A model generated the notes under the pieces. It saw only the letters and a list, made by a program, of their open reading frames with translations, was not told where the DNA came from and ran no database searches. This document shows, one piece after another, positions 18,834 to 27,693 of a DNA stretch of 64,000 nucleotides. The DNA comes from JAXLWB01 sp046328715. Lineage in GTDB: Bacteria; Chloroflexota; Anaerolineae; Caldilineales; Caldilineaceae. The stretch is taken from the NCBI GenBank assembly GCA_046328715.1, contig JAXLWB010000021.1, positions 1 through 64,000 of the forward strand, written 5' to 3'. Within the stretch, counting starts at the first letter, position 1. Every line of letters begins with the position of its first letter. The position numbers and the translations under genes were made by a program.

Positions 18834-19401
18834 AAGATAATTGTAACTGCTCTCGCAAACGGGCAAGTGCGCGATAGAGAATGACACCGACATTGCTCTC
18901 ACTCAGACCCGTAGACTCAGCGATACGACGATTCGTCATCTGTGCAACAAACTTGAGCGCCACCAGATCGCGTTCCCGATCACTCAGATTGGCCAGAGCT
19001 GCCAGCAGTGCCTCCTGTGTCTCTCCCCGAATCACTTGCTCTTCGGGAAGGGGAACGCTCTGTGGCTGTTCGCTCGCCTGCTCCAACGAGAAAGAAAACC
19101 AGCGACGGCGCTTTTGGGCACGCAGGTGGTCTGTGACCAAATTGCGGGCCACCGTAAAAAGCCAGACGGCAAAAGTCGCCTGTTGGCTATCAAATGCACC
19201 CAAGTTGGTCAATACCCGCTCAAAAATCTGTGCGGTCAAATCCTCAGCCTGGGTGGCATCAGGAACCCGGTAGCGTACATAATTATAGACCGGTCCAAAA
19301 TAGTGATCATAGACCGCAGCAAAGGCCGACGGGTCGTTTTGGGCAGTTGCCAGAATAGTTAACTCATTGGCTAAAACAGTGTACACAGAGGCTAACTCCA
19401 C
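18823..19401 (-). CDS. ECF-type RNA polymerase sigma factor
   Basis: An extracytoplasmic-function sigma-70 factor. Region 2 is clear (DPSAFAAVYDHYFGPVYNYV ... EDLTAQIFERVL ... FAVWLFTVARNLVTDHLR), as is region 4 with its helix-turn-helix (LSDRERDLVALKFV, then TNRRIAESTGLSESNVGVIL). GTG at 19401 has AAGGG 5 nt upstream; an in-frame TTG at 19440 would give 13 more residues and no ATG is available. It overlaps the downstream membrane gene by 11 nt. Embedded in the envelope-glycan locus, it may sense envelope state and control neighbouring genes. No repeated promoter motif identifying its regulon was found. Confidence 0.9.
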   Translation of the reverse strand: MELASVYTVLANELTILATAQNDPSAFAAVYDHYFGPVYNYVRYRVPDATQAEDLTAQIFERVLTNLGAFDSQQATFAVWLFTVARNLVTDHLRAQKRRRWFSFSLEQASEQPQSVPLPEEQVIRGETQEALLAALANLSDRERDLVALKFVAQMTNRRIAESTGLSESNVGVILYRALARLREQLQLSYEA

Positions 19402-19501
19402 CCATACCCTTACACTCTGTTCGTAAATGCTGTGTGACAATCTGCCATTCAGTAATTACGCACGAGTTAAAAAAGTATTACAAGAAAAATATAAAATTGA
19501 A

Positions 19502-22081
19502 TTATGGTGATCTGCGCTTGTAGAGGCGCACATCCCCCTCTTCGAAAGCCAGATCCATAGTCTCTTGTAAGCGGCGCTCTTCGGCTTCACCGATCTGGTA
19601 ACGCTGACGTTCCGCGCCGCCGATGTAGACATAGTCGATCTTCCATTGATCCAACAGCGCCGGAATTTGATCGGTAGGGGCTCGGCGGTAGATATCTTCG
19701 AGTGCGTCCATCCGCCCAGCCGACATGGTCGGGTAGGCATTACCACGCCATTGCCCCTCATGACCACCCCAGCCAATCAAGGTGCGGCGTCCAGTCGCTG
19801 AGCTGATCCAGTTGTGATCGGCATGGTAGCTGTCGCCCCAGGCTTGCAGAATCAAGGCATCCGGAGCAACGTTTTGTTCTATCCACTTCACGGCAGCCGC
19901 CTCAGCAGGGCGTCCCAGAGTGACATAGGCGGTGGCATCAAAGGTTGGTTGCGGATTGCCAAAGCCATTGGTGCGACTATAGACAGCAGAGGGGAAGATG
20001 ATCAATGCCGCCAAACTCAGTACAGCACCCAGGGCAGCGATCAGACGAGCCGCCATGTTCTGGCTGTCTAGCACACGTACAGTCAAATAAGCTCCGGCCA
20101 AACCCAGCAACAGCCAGCTCTGATAATAAAACTTGAAGATCGTGTTCATGCGCGAGCCAAAGACATCGCGCAGGAAGACCACTTCTGGGATCAGAATATA
20201 GAGCAAACCGATGCCAGCCAAGAAGAGCACAAAGGTATCGATCGGCAATCGATCTTGGCTTGATGTACTTCCTTGTTGTCCGGCTGGTGTAACCAATCGT
20301 TGCCAGAGCAACGCAACTGCAAAGCTAAGCAGGATCGCAATCAAGACGAAGGTCCAGCCTTGTGTCGTCCACCGGCCAAGAATGACCGAGAGATAGCCGC
20401 TCGCGCTGGCAGGTAATGGCTCCAGCCCATCCAGGCGTCCTTGAGCGGCCCGTTGATTGGCAATAAAGGCAGAAGCCAGGATCAACAAGATTGGCAACCC
20501 CAGGCAAAGCACAAGCGATGTGACCAACTTACCGACTTCTACCTTGGTGTTGCTCCACAACAAGGCAATCACACCCAGTGCAAAGAGGGCTTGTGGTGCA
20601 AACATGGCGAGAAATTGGCCGAGGCGAGTTGGGTTAAAGAGGTTGGGCGCAATGCCACCCGCCTGACTTTGGGCGGTAAGCAAGTAAGGGAAAAAGAGGA
20701 TCAGCGCCCCCACAATCAATGACGCTGCGAAAATTACACTTTGAATCAGGGTGGCAACCCAGGGAGTGACGTTCGCAAGCGTGAGCTGTCGATTATGCTG
20801 ATAGCGCACGGCAAAGAAAGCCAGAATCAGCAGCAGCCAATAAGCTGGCAGATCCCAGGTATTGAGCGGAATCAACGCACCCAAGGCCAGGCTCAGAACG
20901 ATCCATTCTAGCCAATGGGTCACAACGAGTTGGAGCCGGGGCGGTGCAGTTGCGTCTGGTTGGGAATTCGTTGCAGCCGACGCTTGCTCGCCTCGCGCTT
21001 GTAAGAAAAGATTGAGCGCCAACGCAATTAACAACAGCACAAAAGGCATGGTCAGCACATGAGGATGGTTGTCGCCCAAAATGTAGCTAAAAAGCGGATA
21101 TTCGTCGATCACCTCGGAGCGTCCGCCATCCAGGTGCGTATCGGAGAGGACACGCGAGGTACGCCACATCCAGCCCCAGGGAGCGCCATCGTCGATGTAC
21201 CACTTATTGGTCACCTTGGCTTCCTCAAGAAAGCGATCCAGGCTCATCATTTCGGCCACAGGGCGCATATTGACCCCGTTGGCATGTACCCATTCGATCA
21301 CGCCCAACATGTTGCCCGACATGGCAACGAAGATGCAGGCGAGAAGGCCGCCTACGTAATTGCGGATTGAGGCAAAGCCATTCGTAAAGCTCAGTTTACG
21401 CGCAGCAAGCAAGTTGTAGACGATGCCGAAGCAGCCGATGATTAGAAAGCCATACCAGGAGGCTTGGCCGAGATTGTAGGCGATTTCGGGCGGCTGGTTG
21501 GCGAGGCGGGCGATGGTCATCAGCAGCCAGTAGCCCATATAATAGTAGGAGATGGCGTAGCCGCTCAACCAAGCATCCTGAGGCGGGTAGGTTGCGCTGT
21601 TCCAGATGCTGTTCATGAACATCAGGTCCATCGGCTCTTCGGTGTGATCAACCGATGGATCGTTCATCCGCACCAAGGCCCAAAAGGCAAAGGCGGCAAG
21701 GAAGAGGAGTTCAACCAACAGGATGTAGCGCCAGCGTTCGCGGAAGAGCGATTGGAGATTGGAGATTGGAGATTGGGGATTGGAGGTTTCGCCATCCGAT
21801 GCCCCTTGCTGGCGTGCAGGGTTCTGACCCGTCACCCTTCCTACAAACCAGCCAGCGATAGCAACAAGGACCAGCGAGATCCATACCCCACCGGTTTCAT
21901 TGCGGATCAAACCATAGCTGTAACCCAGCCAAAAGACGACACCTACCAGCAGAATACCCAACGACTTGGCAAAGACATAGCCCCGATCCGGCAGGTTAGA
22001 GAAGAGGCGCAAGGTCCAGGGCAAAGCGACCAGCGTGATCAATTGAACAACAAGATACCAGAGAATAAACTGGGTTAGCAT
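19502..22081 (-). CDS. Chlor_Arch_YYY (DUF2298, TIGR03662) membrane protein
   Basis: An 859-residue strongly hydrophobic protein with the family signature YYYMG at residues 179-183 (GYAISYYYMGYW), and the downstream GDNHPHVLTMPFVLLL and FKFYYQSWLLLGLAGAYL segments also typical of this family. Function is experimentally unknown; the family is associated with Agl23/GT39 genes. The start is ATG 22081, not an upstream alternative, because the upstream extension translates an intergenic word repeat. A hydrophilic loop at about residues 80-115 is encoded by two repeat elements: five heptamers (21751-21785) and a 26-nt motif (21812-21837) found again at 46156. Confidence 0.85.
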   Translation of the reverse strand: MLTQFILWYLVVQLITLVALPWTLRLFSNLPDRGYVFAKSLGILLVGVVFWLGYSYGLIRNETGGVWISLVLVAIAGWFVGRVTGQNPARQQGASDGETSNPQSPISNLQSLFRERWRYILLVELLFLAAFAFWALVRMNDPSVDHTEEPMDLMFMNSIWNSATYPPQDAWLSGYAISYYYMGYWLLMTIARLANQPPEIAYNLGQASWYGFLIIGCFGIVYNLLAARKLSFTNGFASIRNYVGGLLACIFVAMSGNMLGVIEWVHANGVNMRPVAEMMSLDRFLEEAKVTNKWYIDDGAPWGWMWRTSRVLSDTHLDGGRSEVIDEYPLFSYILGDNHPHVLTMPFVLLLIALALNLFLQARGEQASAATNSQPDATAPPRLQLVVTHWLEWIVLSLALGALIPLNTWDLPAYWLLLILAFFAVRYQHNRQLTLANVTPWVATLIQSVIFAASLIVGALILFFPYLLTAQSQAGGIAPNLFNPTRLGQFLAMFAPQALFALGVIALLWSNTKVEVGKLVTSLVLCLGLPILLILASAFIANQRAAQGRLDGLEPLPASASGYLSVILGRWTTQGWTFVLIAILLSFAVALLWQRLVTPAGQQGSTSSQDRLPIDTFVLFLAGIGLLYILIPEVVFLRDVFGSRMNTIFKFYYQSWLLLGLAGAYLTVRVLDSQNMAARLIAALGAVLSLAALIIFPSAVYSRTNGFGNPQPTFDATAYVTLGRPAEAAAVKWIEQNVAPDALILQAWGDSYHADHNWISSATGRRTLIGWGGHEGQWRGNAYPTMSAGRMDALEDIYRRAPTDQIPALLDQWKIDYVYIGGAERQRYQIGEAEERRLQETMDLAFEEGDVRLYKRRSP
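21751..21785. repeat. Five tandem heptamers inside a gene
   Basis: ATTGGAG repeated five times (the fourth copy is ATTGGGG). On the coding strand this gives SNPQSPISNLQSL in a loop between membrane segments of the YYY protein. It resembles the short tandemly repeated repetitive (STRR) heptamers described from cyanobacterial genomes. Confidence 0.85.
21812..21837. repeat. 26-nt dispersed motif, copy 1 (intragenic)
   Basis: Contains GGGTTCTGACC. 22 of 26 bases match positions 46156-46181, which lie between genes. Here it encodes part of GRVTGQNPARQQG in the same loop as the heptamer repeat. Confidence 0.65.
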
Positions 22082-22113
22082 AGTTATTTGACAAGGTAAC
22101 AAGATGACAAAAT

Positions 22114-22173
22114 GACAGGATGAAAGGATGACAAGATGAAACAGAATTTCTCTTGTCATCCTTTCATCCTGTC
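22114..22173. repeat. Perfect 23-bp word hairpin overlapping a stop codon
   Basis: Arms 22114-22136 and 22151-22173 are perfectly complementary around a 14-nt loop, and are made of GACAGGATGA / AAGGATGACA words that continue leftwards to 22090. The right arm includes most of the stop codon (22172-22174) of the GT39::YYY fusion gene. No T-run follows, but the stem could still stop or stabilise the transcript between the two YYY genes. Confidence 0.85.
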
Positions 22174-25100
22174 AATCGGTTTTCATTCCCACAGCCGGTG
22201 CAGGAGTCGCAGCCGGGATATAAATGCCCTGTTCGGTTTTGGTTAAATGCCCTGGCACAGCCAGGATGGTCACTTTCTCGTTCTGATAGATGATGGTCAG
22301 TTGGCCACTGCTCGCCATCTGCTCAAATTTAGCCACGCCCGGAGCATCTTCGTAGCGCTCCAGTTGACCCATGTAGATCAACGAAACATCCAACTGGTCA
22401 AGAAGCTGCTGAGTTTGGTGCAGATCCGGGCTTTGCCAGAGTGACTGAAGTTCGCTGCTACGTTGCCCAACCATTTCGCCATAATACTGCTCGCCCTTAT
22501 GTTGGCCGACTAATGAACTGAAACCAGTCATGGTCGCAACCCGCGTGCCAGCCGCTCGGTAATAGTCAATTTCGTCGCTTTCCAGAATCACTGGATTGCC
22601 ACGCACATTGTCGAGTAGCCACTGAATCGCCTCGCGATCATAGTGCAGCTCGGTCTGTAGCTCGGTGGGGAACTCTTGTCCGACTGAATCGTCTCGCCCC
22701 CGCCAAGTAAACATACCTTCGTTCATGTAGTCGAGGCCATTGAGTGTACCAAAGGCTGGCCGCCAGCCAGGAAAGCGCTGGTCCAGTCGATCCGGGGTTC
22801 CCAGAAAGGGGAAGACCAAACTGCCGATGAATAACAGGGTAAAGACAATGGCCCACACCGAGCGGGGCAGAATTGATGGGCGAGGGATGCGTGAAGTTGC
22901 TTCAGTGCCCGGAGCGTTAGCAAGGGGAGCAATATAGTTGTCCCAAATGCGAGGAAGAGCGATGCCTGCCGCCACACCCCATAATACCCAAACCTGGCTA
23001 AAGAACTTGAAGAGCGTGTTCATGCGATACCAGTCGCCGCCACCCAGAAAGTCCTTGAGGTAGACCAGTTGCGTTCCACCCAAGATGGCCAGCCCTGTAA
23101 TGGCCAAGACCAGCCCCAATGCCGAACCTTCATCTGCATTGCGCCCACGCCGCCAGAGCAGCACCCAGGCCAGACCAATCGGGCCGATACAAAGCGCCAA
23201 CACGGTCCTCCCCCACCACCAGCAGAGGGCGGCAAGGATCAGCAAGAGCGGAATCATCAACTGGTTGAGCAAGTAGCCCACAGTGGGTTGCTCCACCAGC
23301 AGTTGCTGTAGATAGATCACACGGGGCAACCGGTCAAACTTGCATCCTGCCAGGCTTAGCCAGCGTTCGATCCCCGACAAGTGGAAACGCTGCAAAAGTG
23401 CCTTGGGCGTGGCTGGTGCTGGTTGCGCGCTACGCTCTTCGACGATATCCGGCTGAGGCACGAACTCAGGAGCGACTGTTGCCTCACTTTCAACGACAGG
23501 CTCAGCCTCAAGCGGTTGTGACTCTGCCTCGGGCAATTGTGCTGCTGCCTCCACAGGTTGTACCTCAGCGGGGAGCGGCGGGGCAACCACCTCAGACGCA
23601 GCTTCCGCCTCAATCACCAAAGTACTTTCCTCTACAACAGGATGAGAGATCGAGTAAAGCACCTCGTCCACATCCGGGTCGTCACTAGGTGCGGCCATCG
23701 CTTCTTCGCTTGCGGGTGTCCCATTCGTATGAAGCAAAGCGCCATCCGAAAGCGAATCCTCTGTCGATAGTGCCGCCTCGGAGATCAGCACGGGAACAGG
23801 CGCTTCAACCTCACCTAGTTCGGGCGTTGCATTGCTTGCTTCTTCCGCCTGTACCGCTTCCTCATCGCGCACTTCGTCACTATGAATGACTGACCACTGA
23901 CTACTGGCCGCTGACTTATGAACACCCAAGGGGCGCGCTTTGCGTGTTGCTTCATAAAAGAGCCAACTAACGACAATAAAGCCCAAGAAGCCCCAGATCA
24001 AAAGCCAGGTCGCTGTGTCATCGGGCGTGTGAACATAGCCTACGCCGCTGGCACCAATATTCTTGTAGGAGCGGAAGAAGGGCAGGTAGAGCAGATAGGC
24101 ACCCGACGCATATACAATCGCCACCACCAGCGTAAGCAACCAGTTGATCGACAAACGCCAGCGGAACTGGGCCACGACAAAGACCAGAATGCCCAAGCCC
24201 AGATAGGTAGGCAATTCCCATAAGTTGATCGATGCCAGTGTGCCTAAAAGCAGCGCAAAGAGCCCTAAAAGAGTAATTCGTCGGCCCCACGTATCGTAGG
24301 AGGAAGCGCCGTCGCCTGTGCGCAGTCGCAACAACGTCAGCATCAACGCAATAAATAAACCCGCCATTGGAATGCCGATCAAATGCGGGTGTAAATCGGC
24401 AAAGAGGAAGCTCCAATAGGGAAACTCATTGATTGTAGCTGGGATGACGCGGCTCGGTGCCCAGAAATCGTAGCGCGGGAGTACAGCATCCGTTGTCAGT
24501 ACTGTGCGCAGGCCAGAAATAGCCTGTACCGTCGTTTGCAAACCAGGAATATCACTCTGGAACTGCGATTGACCGAGTTGTGCCAGGTTGCGCAGCAAGA
24601 GGCCAGCCCCATCCAGGTTGCCGATCAGTGCCACGAAGAGCGGCGCCAGACCGGCCTTGGCAAGTTGCTGCAAACGTCCAGTTGATGCGATGGTTGACGG
24701 TTGCAGAGCCGAAAAGGCAACGGAAAAGGTATTGGCAATCGTCAAGGCAAAGAGGGTCGGGATGGCAAGGTTGAAGGCTACTTCGGCGTAGATACCAGTC
24801 AGTTTGATCTGATAGGCGACCAGGTACAAGCCAAAGTAGTAGTAGTTGATGATCCCACCAGCAAAGTGCGGATCGAGCGGCGGAAAAGTCGGGCTGCGCA
24901 GGATGCCGTTGAGAAAGGCAAACTCCATGAACTTTTCGCCGCCGAGCCAGGGCTGCCAGAGATCTGGGTTGCCCATGCGAATCAGCACAAAGAAGAGATA
25001 GGCTGCAGCAAAGATGCCCTCACTGGCAAGCAGCAGCCATCCACTCTTGCCTATAAAATCGAGCAGTGCATTGCGCTGTAGGATGGCAGCAATTAGTGCC

Positions 25101-27592
25101 ACGACAGCCAACAGCGCCACCATCAGCCAAGCATTGCGTACGGTGTTGAGCAAAATCCCCTGGCTGGCCAACATCCACAACAACCAGCCGGTGATCAACC
25201 AACCAAAGGCTCGGCTCAAGAGATAGCCACGATCGCGTAACGGGGCAAAGAGGTAAAAAGCCAGCGGCCAAGCCACCCACCCTACCAACGAGACAATCAA
25301 CCACCACCAAGCGACCGCCATCCAAGTATTCTCACTGGCCGTTTGATTCCAACGATAATTATCGACGATCGGCAGTTGGTTGAGCGGCTTGTCGAGCAGC
25401 AGGGAGGGGCGCTCCTCTAATGGTACTGTGGGTTCGGGTGGAGCGTCACCACCCATCGCCACCTGAACCAAGCGATTGATCAACCCAGAGCCTTCACTTT
25501 CTGGCGCATTGCCCAGACCAAGCACATTAAGAAAGGGACTCAGCGGTGAGTCTTCACCTCGATACCAGGCTTGAGCCCCTACCCAGGAATTGGCAAACTT
25601 GGCATCAAACTCGGCCTCACTCAGTTGACGCACCTTTTTAAAGATCAGCGGCTGCGGATGGTCATAGAGGCTCCAACTCTCATCAGCACCCTTATCCGGG
25701 AATTTGAAGCCAAAGAGCTGCGGGTAAGTCTCCGGTGCCTCGATCAAGTCAAAGCCCAGACTGCCGTCGAACATCGAGCGGTAGTAGAGGTTGGTCATTG
25801 GGTAGCGTTCGGGCAAATTATCCACGCTGGCCCAGATTCGTTTTGAGCTGTAGATCACGTAGTCAGATTGCATCAACTTCTGCTTCATGATCTGGTACTT
25901 TTCCGGCGTGTCCTCTTCGTACGGACCCCAGTCAGTAAAGTTCCACTGATTCTGGGCCATGATTACATCCGGATCGTTCCAGCCGCCGACGAAGGGCAAA
26001 CGGTCATCCCACTGCTCCCACAAAATGGTGGAACCGGCTGGAATGTTCTTCGCCATCCACTGACCAGCCGTGATCCACGGGTGAGGTTGGCGATAGACAC
26101 CATTGACATAGGCAGCACCCCAGAACAGTCCGCCAGCGAGGCCAACGACGGCGAGGATGGTAGCCAAGCCCTTAGATAAGAAGACAAGAAGAGGGGAAGA
26201 TTGAAAGCCGAATTCCTGACGCTCCTTGTCTTCCTGTCCTCCTGTCCTCCTGTCTTTCTTTCCCAAATTCCACAACGATCTCACAAATCCCGCGCCCCAA
26301 AGTACCCAGAACGGCAGCACCGGACTCATGTAGCGGTTGAACTTGGCGAGAAAGGCACCGGTGAGTCCAAAGTAGGGCAGTACCCAACTCCAGACAATCA
26401 GCATCCCCATGTCTAGCTTGGAAAGTCGCCAGCGCGGATTGCCTGTGATCAAAAGTAGTAGAAACTTCACCCCAGCGATGAGCAATTGGACAATCGCCAC
26501 GAGTGCGCCCAATGAGGCGACAATCCCCAAGGGGTAGCCCATACCCCACTCCAATTGCTGCTGGATAAAATAGAGGTAGGGAGTGGTATTGCGATATTGG
26601 CGGGTGAAGGGCATGTCGGCGATGCCACGCACCATGCGCCCCTGTTCGACCAGCGTCGCCTGAAGAAAGTTCTTGGCATCGAGAATGGCGTAGGGGCTGG
26701 TGACTGCGAAGACCGCCACGGCCACGAGCAAGGCCAGTGGCACGTAGAGGAGAGCACGAAGTTGATCACGACTTGAAGAATTGCGGAATTCGCTCTCTGC
26801 ATCACTATCTTGTGATTCGTGATTCGTAATTCGTACTTGAGTGTGGTCGAACCAGACCAGGATACCAGCGACAACGGGGGCCGCCAAGATGGGTAGAGCG
26901 GAAAACTTGGAGGAGACGGCAAGGCCTGCGCCAATACCAGCCATCAGTGCAGCAGTGAGCGTGCGTTCCTGTACCATTTTGATCGCGCCGAACACGGCCA
27001 ACACCGTAAAGGTGGTGCTAGCCGGGTCCATGGCAAAGAAGTGCGAAAGTTGAATCGCCTGAGCGGTGAAGGCATAAAATGCCGCCGCCACTAGCCCAGC
27101 CCAAGCACCATAGATCCGTCTGCCCAGCAAGAAGAGGAGCAGGATGGTAATGGTATCAAGTAGCGCGATGGTAAAGCGCCCCGGAATGGCAACACCATCG
27201 CAGGGCGTGTTGGCTCGATCCAGGCGTTGGACCATCCAATCAGGTGCGCCAAGGGTGCTCGCCGTCGGCGCAAGTTTGTGGAAGAGTTCGCCCATTGCCA
27301 CACCAAGGTAGAGCGGGAAATGACCATAGGTGTAGCTGCGCGGCCTTTGGGCTTGAATATCCCAGAGCGGGTTTAACGGGCTCTGTTGCGGGTCCCAGAA
27401 TTGATCCCAGCTGGTGGGAAGAGCGATGCTGGCGGCATAGTTACAAGTAGTACTGCGCTCGTCCGGATGGCTGTTCATACCACCATCGTACTGGAGGTTC
27501 CATACTCGCATGGAAAAACCAATGAAAAGCACGACAAGTAAGAGCAGGGAGACCGATCGGTTCTGAACGACTGATGTGTTCGATTCAACCAT
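22172..27592 (-). CDS. GT39::Chlor_Arch_YYY fusion membrane protein
   Basis: A 1806-residue protein, about twice the family length. Residues 1-680 are a GT39-like transferase with Asp44-Glu45 in NSHPDERST and about ten membrane segments. A linker with PVPLEERPSLLLDKP-like Pro/Leu-rich sequence follows. From about 750 a Chlor_Arch_YYY domain begins, with YYYFG at 917-921 and the paired motif LFADLHPHLIGIPMAG. An acidic Pro/Glu/Ala-rich insertion (about 1225-1400) separates the YYY membrane segments. ATG 27592 is taken; a TTG at 27628 is also open. Three hydrophilic loops are encoded by word repeats (26811-26836, 26178-26262, 23884-23914). The fusion suggests that the two activities act on one lipid-linked substrate; that is inference. 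Confidence 0.85.
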   Translation of the reverse strand: MVESNTSVVQNRSVSLLLLVVLFIGFSMRVWNLQYDGGMNSHPDERSTTCNYAASIALPTSWDQFWDPQQSPLNPLWDIQAQRPRSYTYGHFPLYLGVAMGELFHKLAPTASTLGAPDWMVQRLDRANTPCDGVAIPGRFTIALLDTITILLLFLLGRRIYGAWAGLVAAAFYAFTAQAIQLSHFFAMDPASTTFTVLAVFGAIKMVQERTLTAALMAGIGAGLAVSSKFSALPILAAPVVAGILVWFDHTQVRITNHESQDSDAESEFRNSSSRDQLRALLYVPLALLVAVAVFAVTSPYAILDAKNFLQATLVEQGRMVRGIADMPFTRQYRNTTPYLYFIQQQLEWGMGYPLGIVASLGALVAIVQLLIAGVKFLLLLITGNPRWRLSKLDMGMLIVWSWVLPYFGLTGAFLAKFNRYMSPVLPFWVLWGAGFVRSLWNLGKKDRRTGGQEDKERQEFGFQSSPLLVFLSKGLATILAVVGLAGGLFWGAAYVNGVYRQPHPWITAGQWMAKNIPAGSTILWEQWDDRLPFVGGWNDPDVIMAQNQWNFTDWGPYEEDTPEKYQIMKQKLMQSDYVIYSSKRIWASVDNLPERYPMTNLYYRSMFDGSLGFDLIEAPETYPQLFGFKFPDKGADESWSLYDHPQPLIFKKVRQLSEAEFDAKFANSWVGAQAWYRGEDSPLSPFLNVLGLGNAPESEGSGLINRLVQVAMGGDAPPEPTVPLEERPSLLLDKPLNQLPIVDNYRWNQTASENTWMAVAWWWLIVSLVGWVAWPLAFYLFAPLRDRGYLLSRAFGWLITGWLLWMLASQGILLNTVRNAWLMVALLAVVALIAAILQRNALLDFIGKSGWLLLASEGIFAAAYLFFVLIRMGNPDLWQPWLGGEKFMEFAFLNGILRSPTFPPLDPHFAGGIINYYYFGLYLVAYQIKLTGIYAEVAFNLAIPTLFALTIANTFSVAFSALQPSTIASTGRLQQLAKAGLAPLFVALIGNLDGAGLLLRNLAQLGQSQFQSDIPGLQTTVQAISGLRTVLTTDAVLPRYDFWAPSRVIPATINEFPYWSFLFADLHPHLIGIPMAGLFIALMLTLLRLRTGDGASSYDTWGRRITLLGLFALLLGTLASINLWELPTYLGLGILVFVVAQFRWRLSINWLLTLVVAIVYASGAYLLYLPFFRSYKNIGASGVGYVHTPDDTATWLLIWGFLGFIVVSWLFYEATRKARPLGVHKSAASSQWSVIHSDEVRDEEAVQAEEASNATPELGEVEAPVPVLISEAALSTEDSLSDGALLHTNGTPASEEAMAAPSDDPDVDEVLYSISHPVVEESTLVIEAEAASEVVAPPLPAEVQPVEAAAQLPEAESQPLEAEPVVESEATVAPEFVPQPDIVEERSAQPAPATPKALLQRFHLSGIERWLSLAGCKFDRLPRVIYLQQLLVEQPTVGYLLNQLMIPLLLILAALCWWWGRTVLALCIGPIGLAWVLLWRRGRNADEGSALGLVLAITGLAILGGTQLVYLKDFLGGGDWYRMNTLFKFFSQVWVLWGVAAGIALPRIWDNYIAPLANAPGTEATSRIPRPSILPRSVWAIVFTLLFIGSLVFPFLGTPDRLDQRFPGWRPAFGTLNGLDYMNEGMFTWRGRDDSVGQEFPTELQTELHYDREAIQWLLDNVRGNPVILESDEIDYYRAAGTRVATMTGFSSLVGQHKGEQYYGEMVGQRSSELQSLWQSPDLHQTQQLLDQLDVSLIYMGQLERYEDAPGVAKFEQMASSGQLTIIYQNEKVTILAVPGHLTKTEQGIYIPAATPAPAVGMKTD
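23884..23914. repeat. CAGTGGTCAGTAGTCAGT-type word repeat inside a gene
   Basis: GACTGACCACTGACTACTGG-like words. Coding strand gives AASSQWSVIHS at the start of the acidic insertion of the fusion protein. Confidence 0.6.
26178..26262. repeat. GACAGGAGGACAGG word repeat inside a gene
   Basis: Tandem TCCTGTCC words at 26220-26255 face an imperfect complement at 26178-26200, so the segment can also fold. The coding strand gives KKDRRTGGQEDKERQEFGF, a charged loop between two membrane segments of the fusion protein. Confidence 0.6.
26811..26836. repeat. GTGATTCGTGATTCGTAATTCG word repeat inside a gene
   Basis: Three GATTCGT-type words in tandem. The coding strand gives RITNHESQ in a hydrophilic loop of the fusion protein. 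Confidence 0.6.
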
Positions 27593-27638
27593 ATAATAAT
27601 AAGTCCAGAAAAAAGATTTCTTGTACAACTATAAATTC

Positions 27639-27693
27639 AGTAAGACAGTGAGTCAGTGAACAGTAGAACAGAAAACTGACTCACTGTCTTACT
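27639..27693. repeat. 19-bp perfect CAGTAAGACAGTGAG word hairpin at a stop codon
   Basis: Arms 27639-27657 and 27675-27693 are fully complementary. The last two sense codons and the stop (TGA, 27693-27695) of the YabE-like gene are formed by repeat sequence. The same word family occurs at 32434-32506 and 48510-48648. Confidence 0.8.

Noticed and set aside
22082..22159. N-terminal extension of the YYY protein
   Set aside because: The extension is a translation of the GACAAGATGA word repeat; ATG 22081 begins the normal membrane protein.
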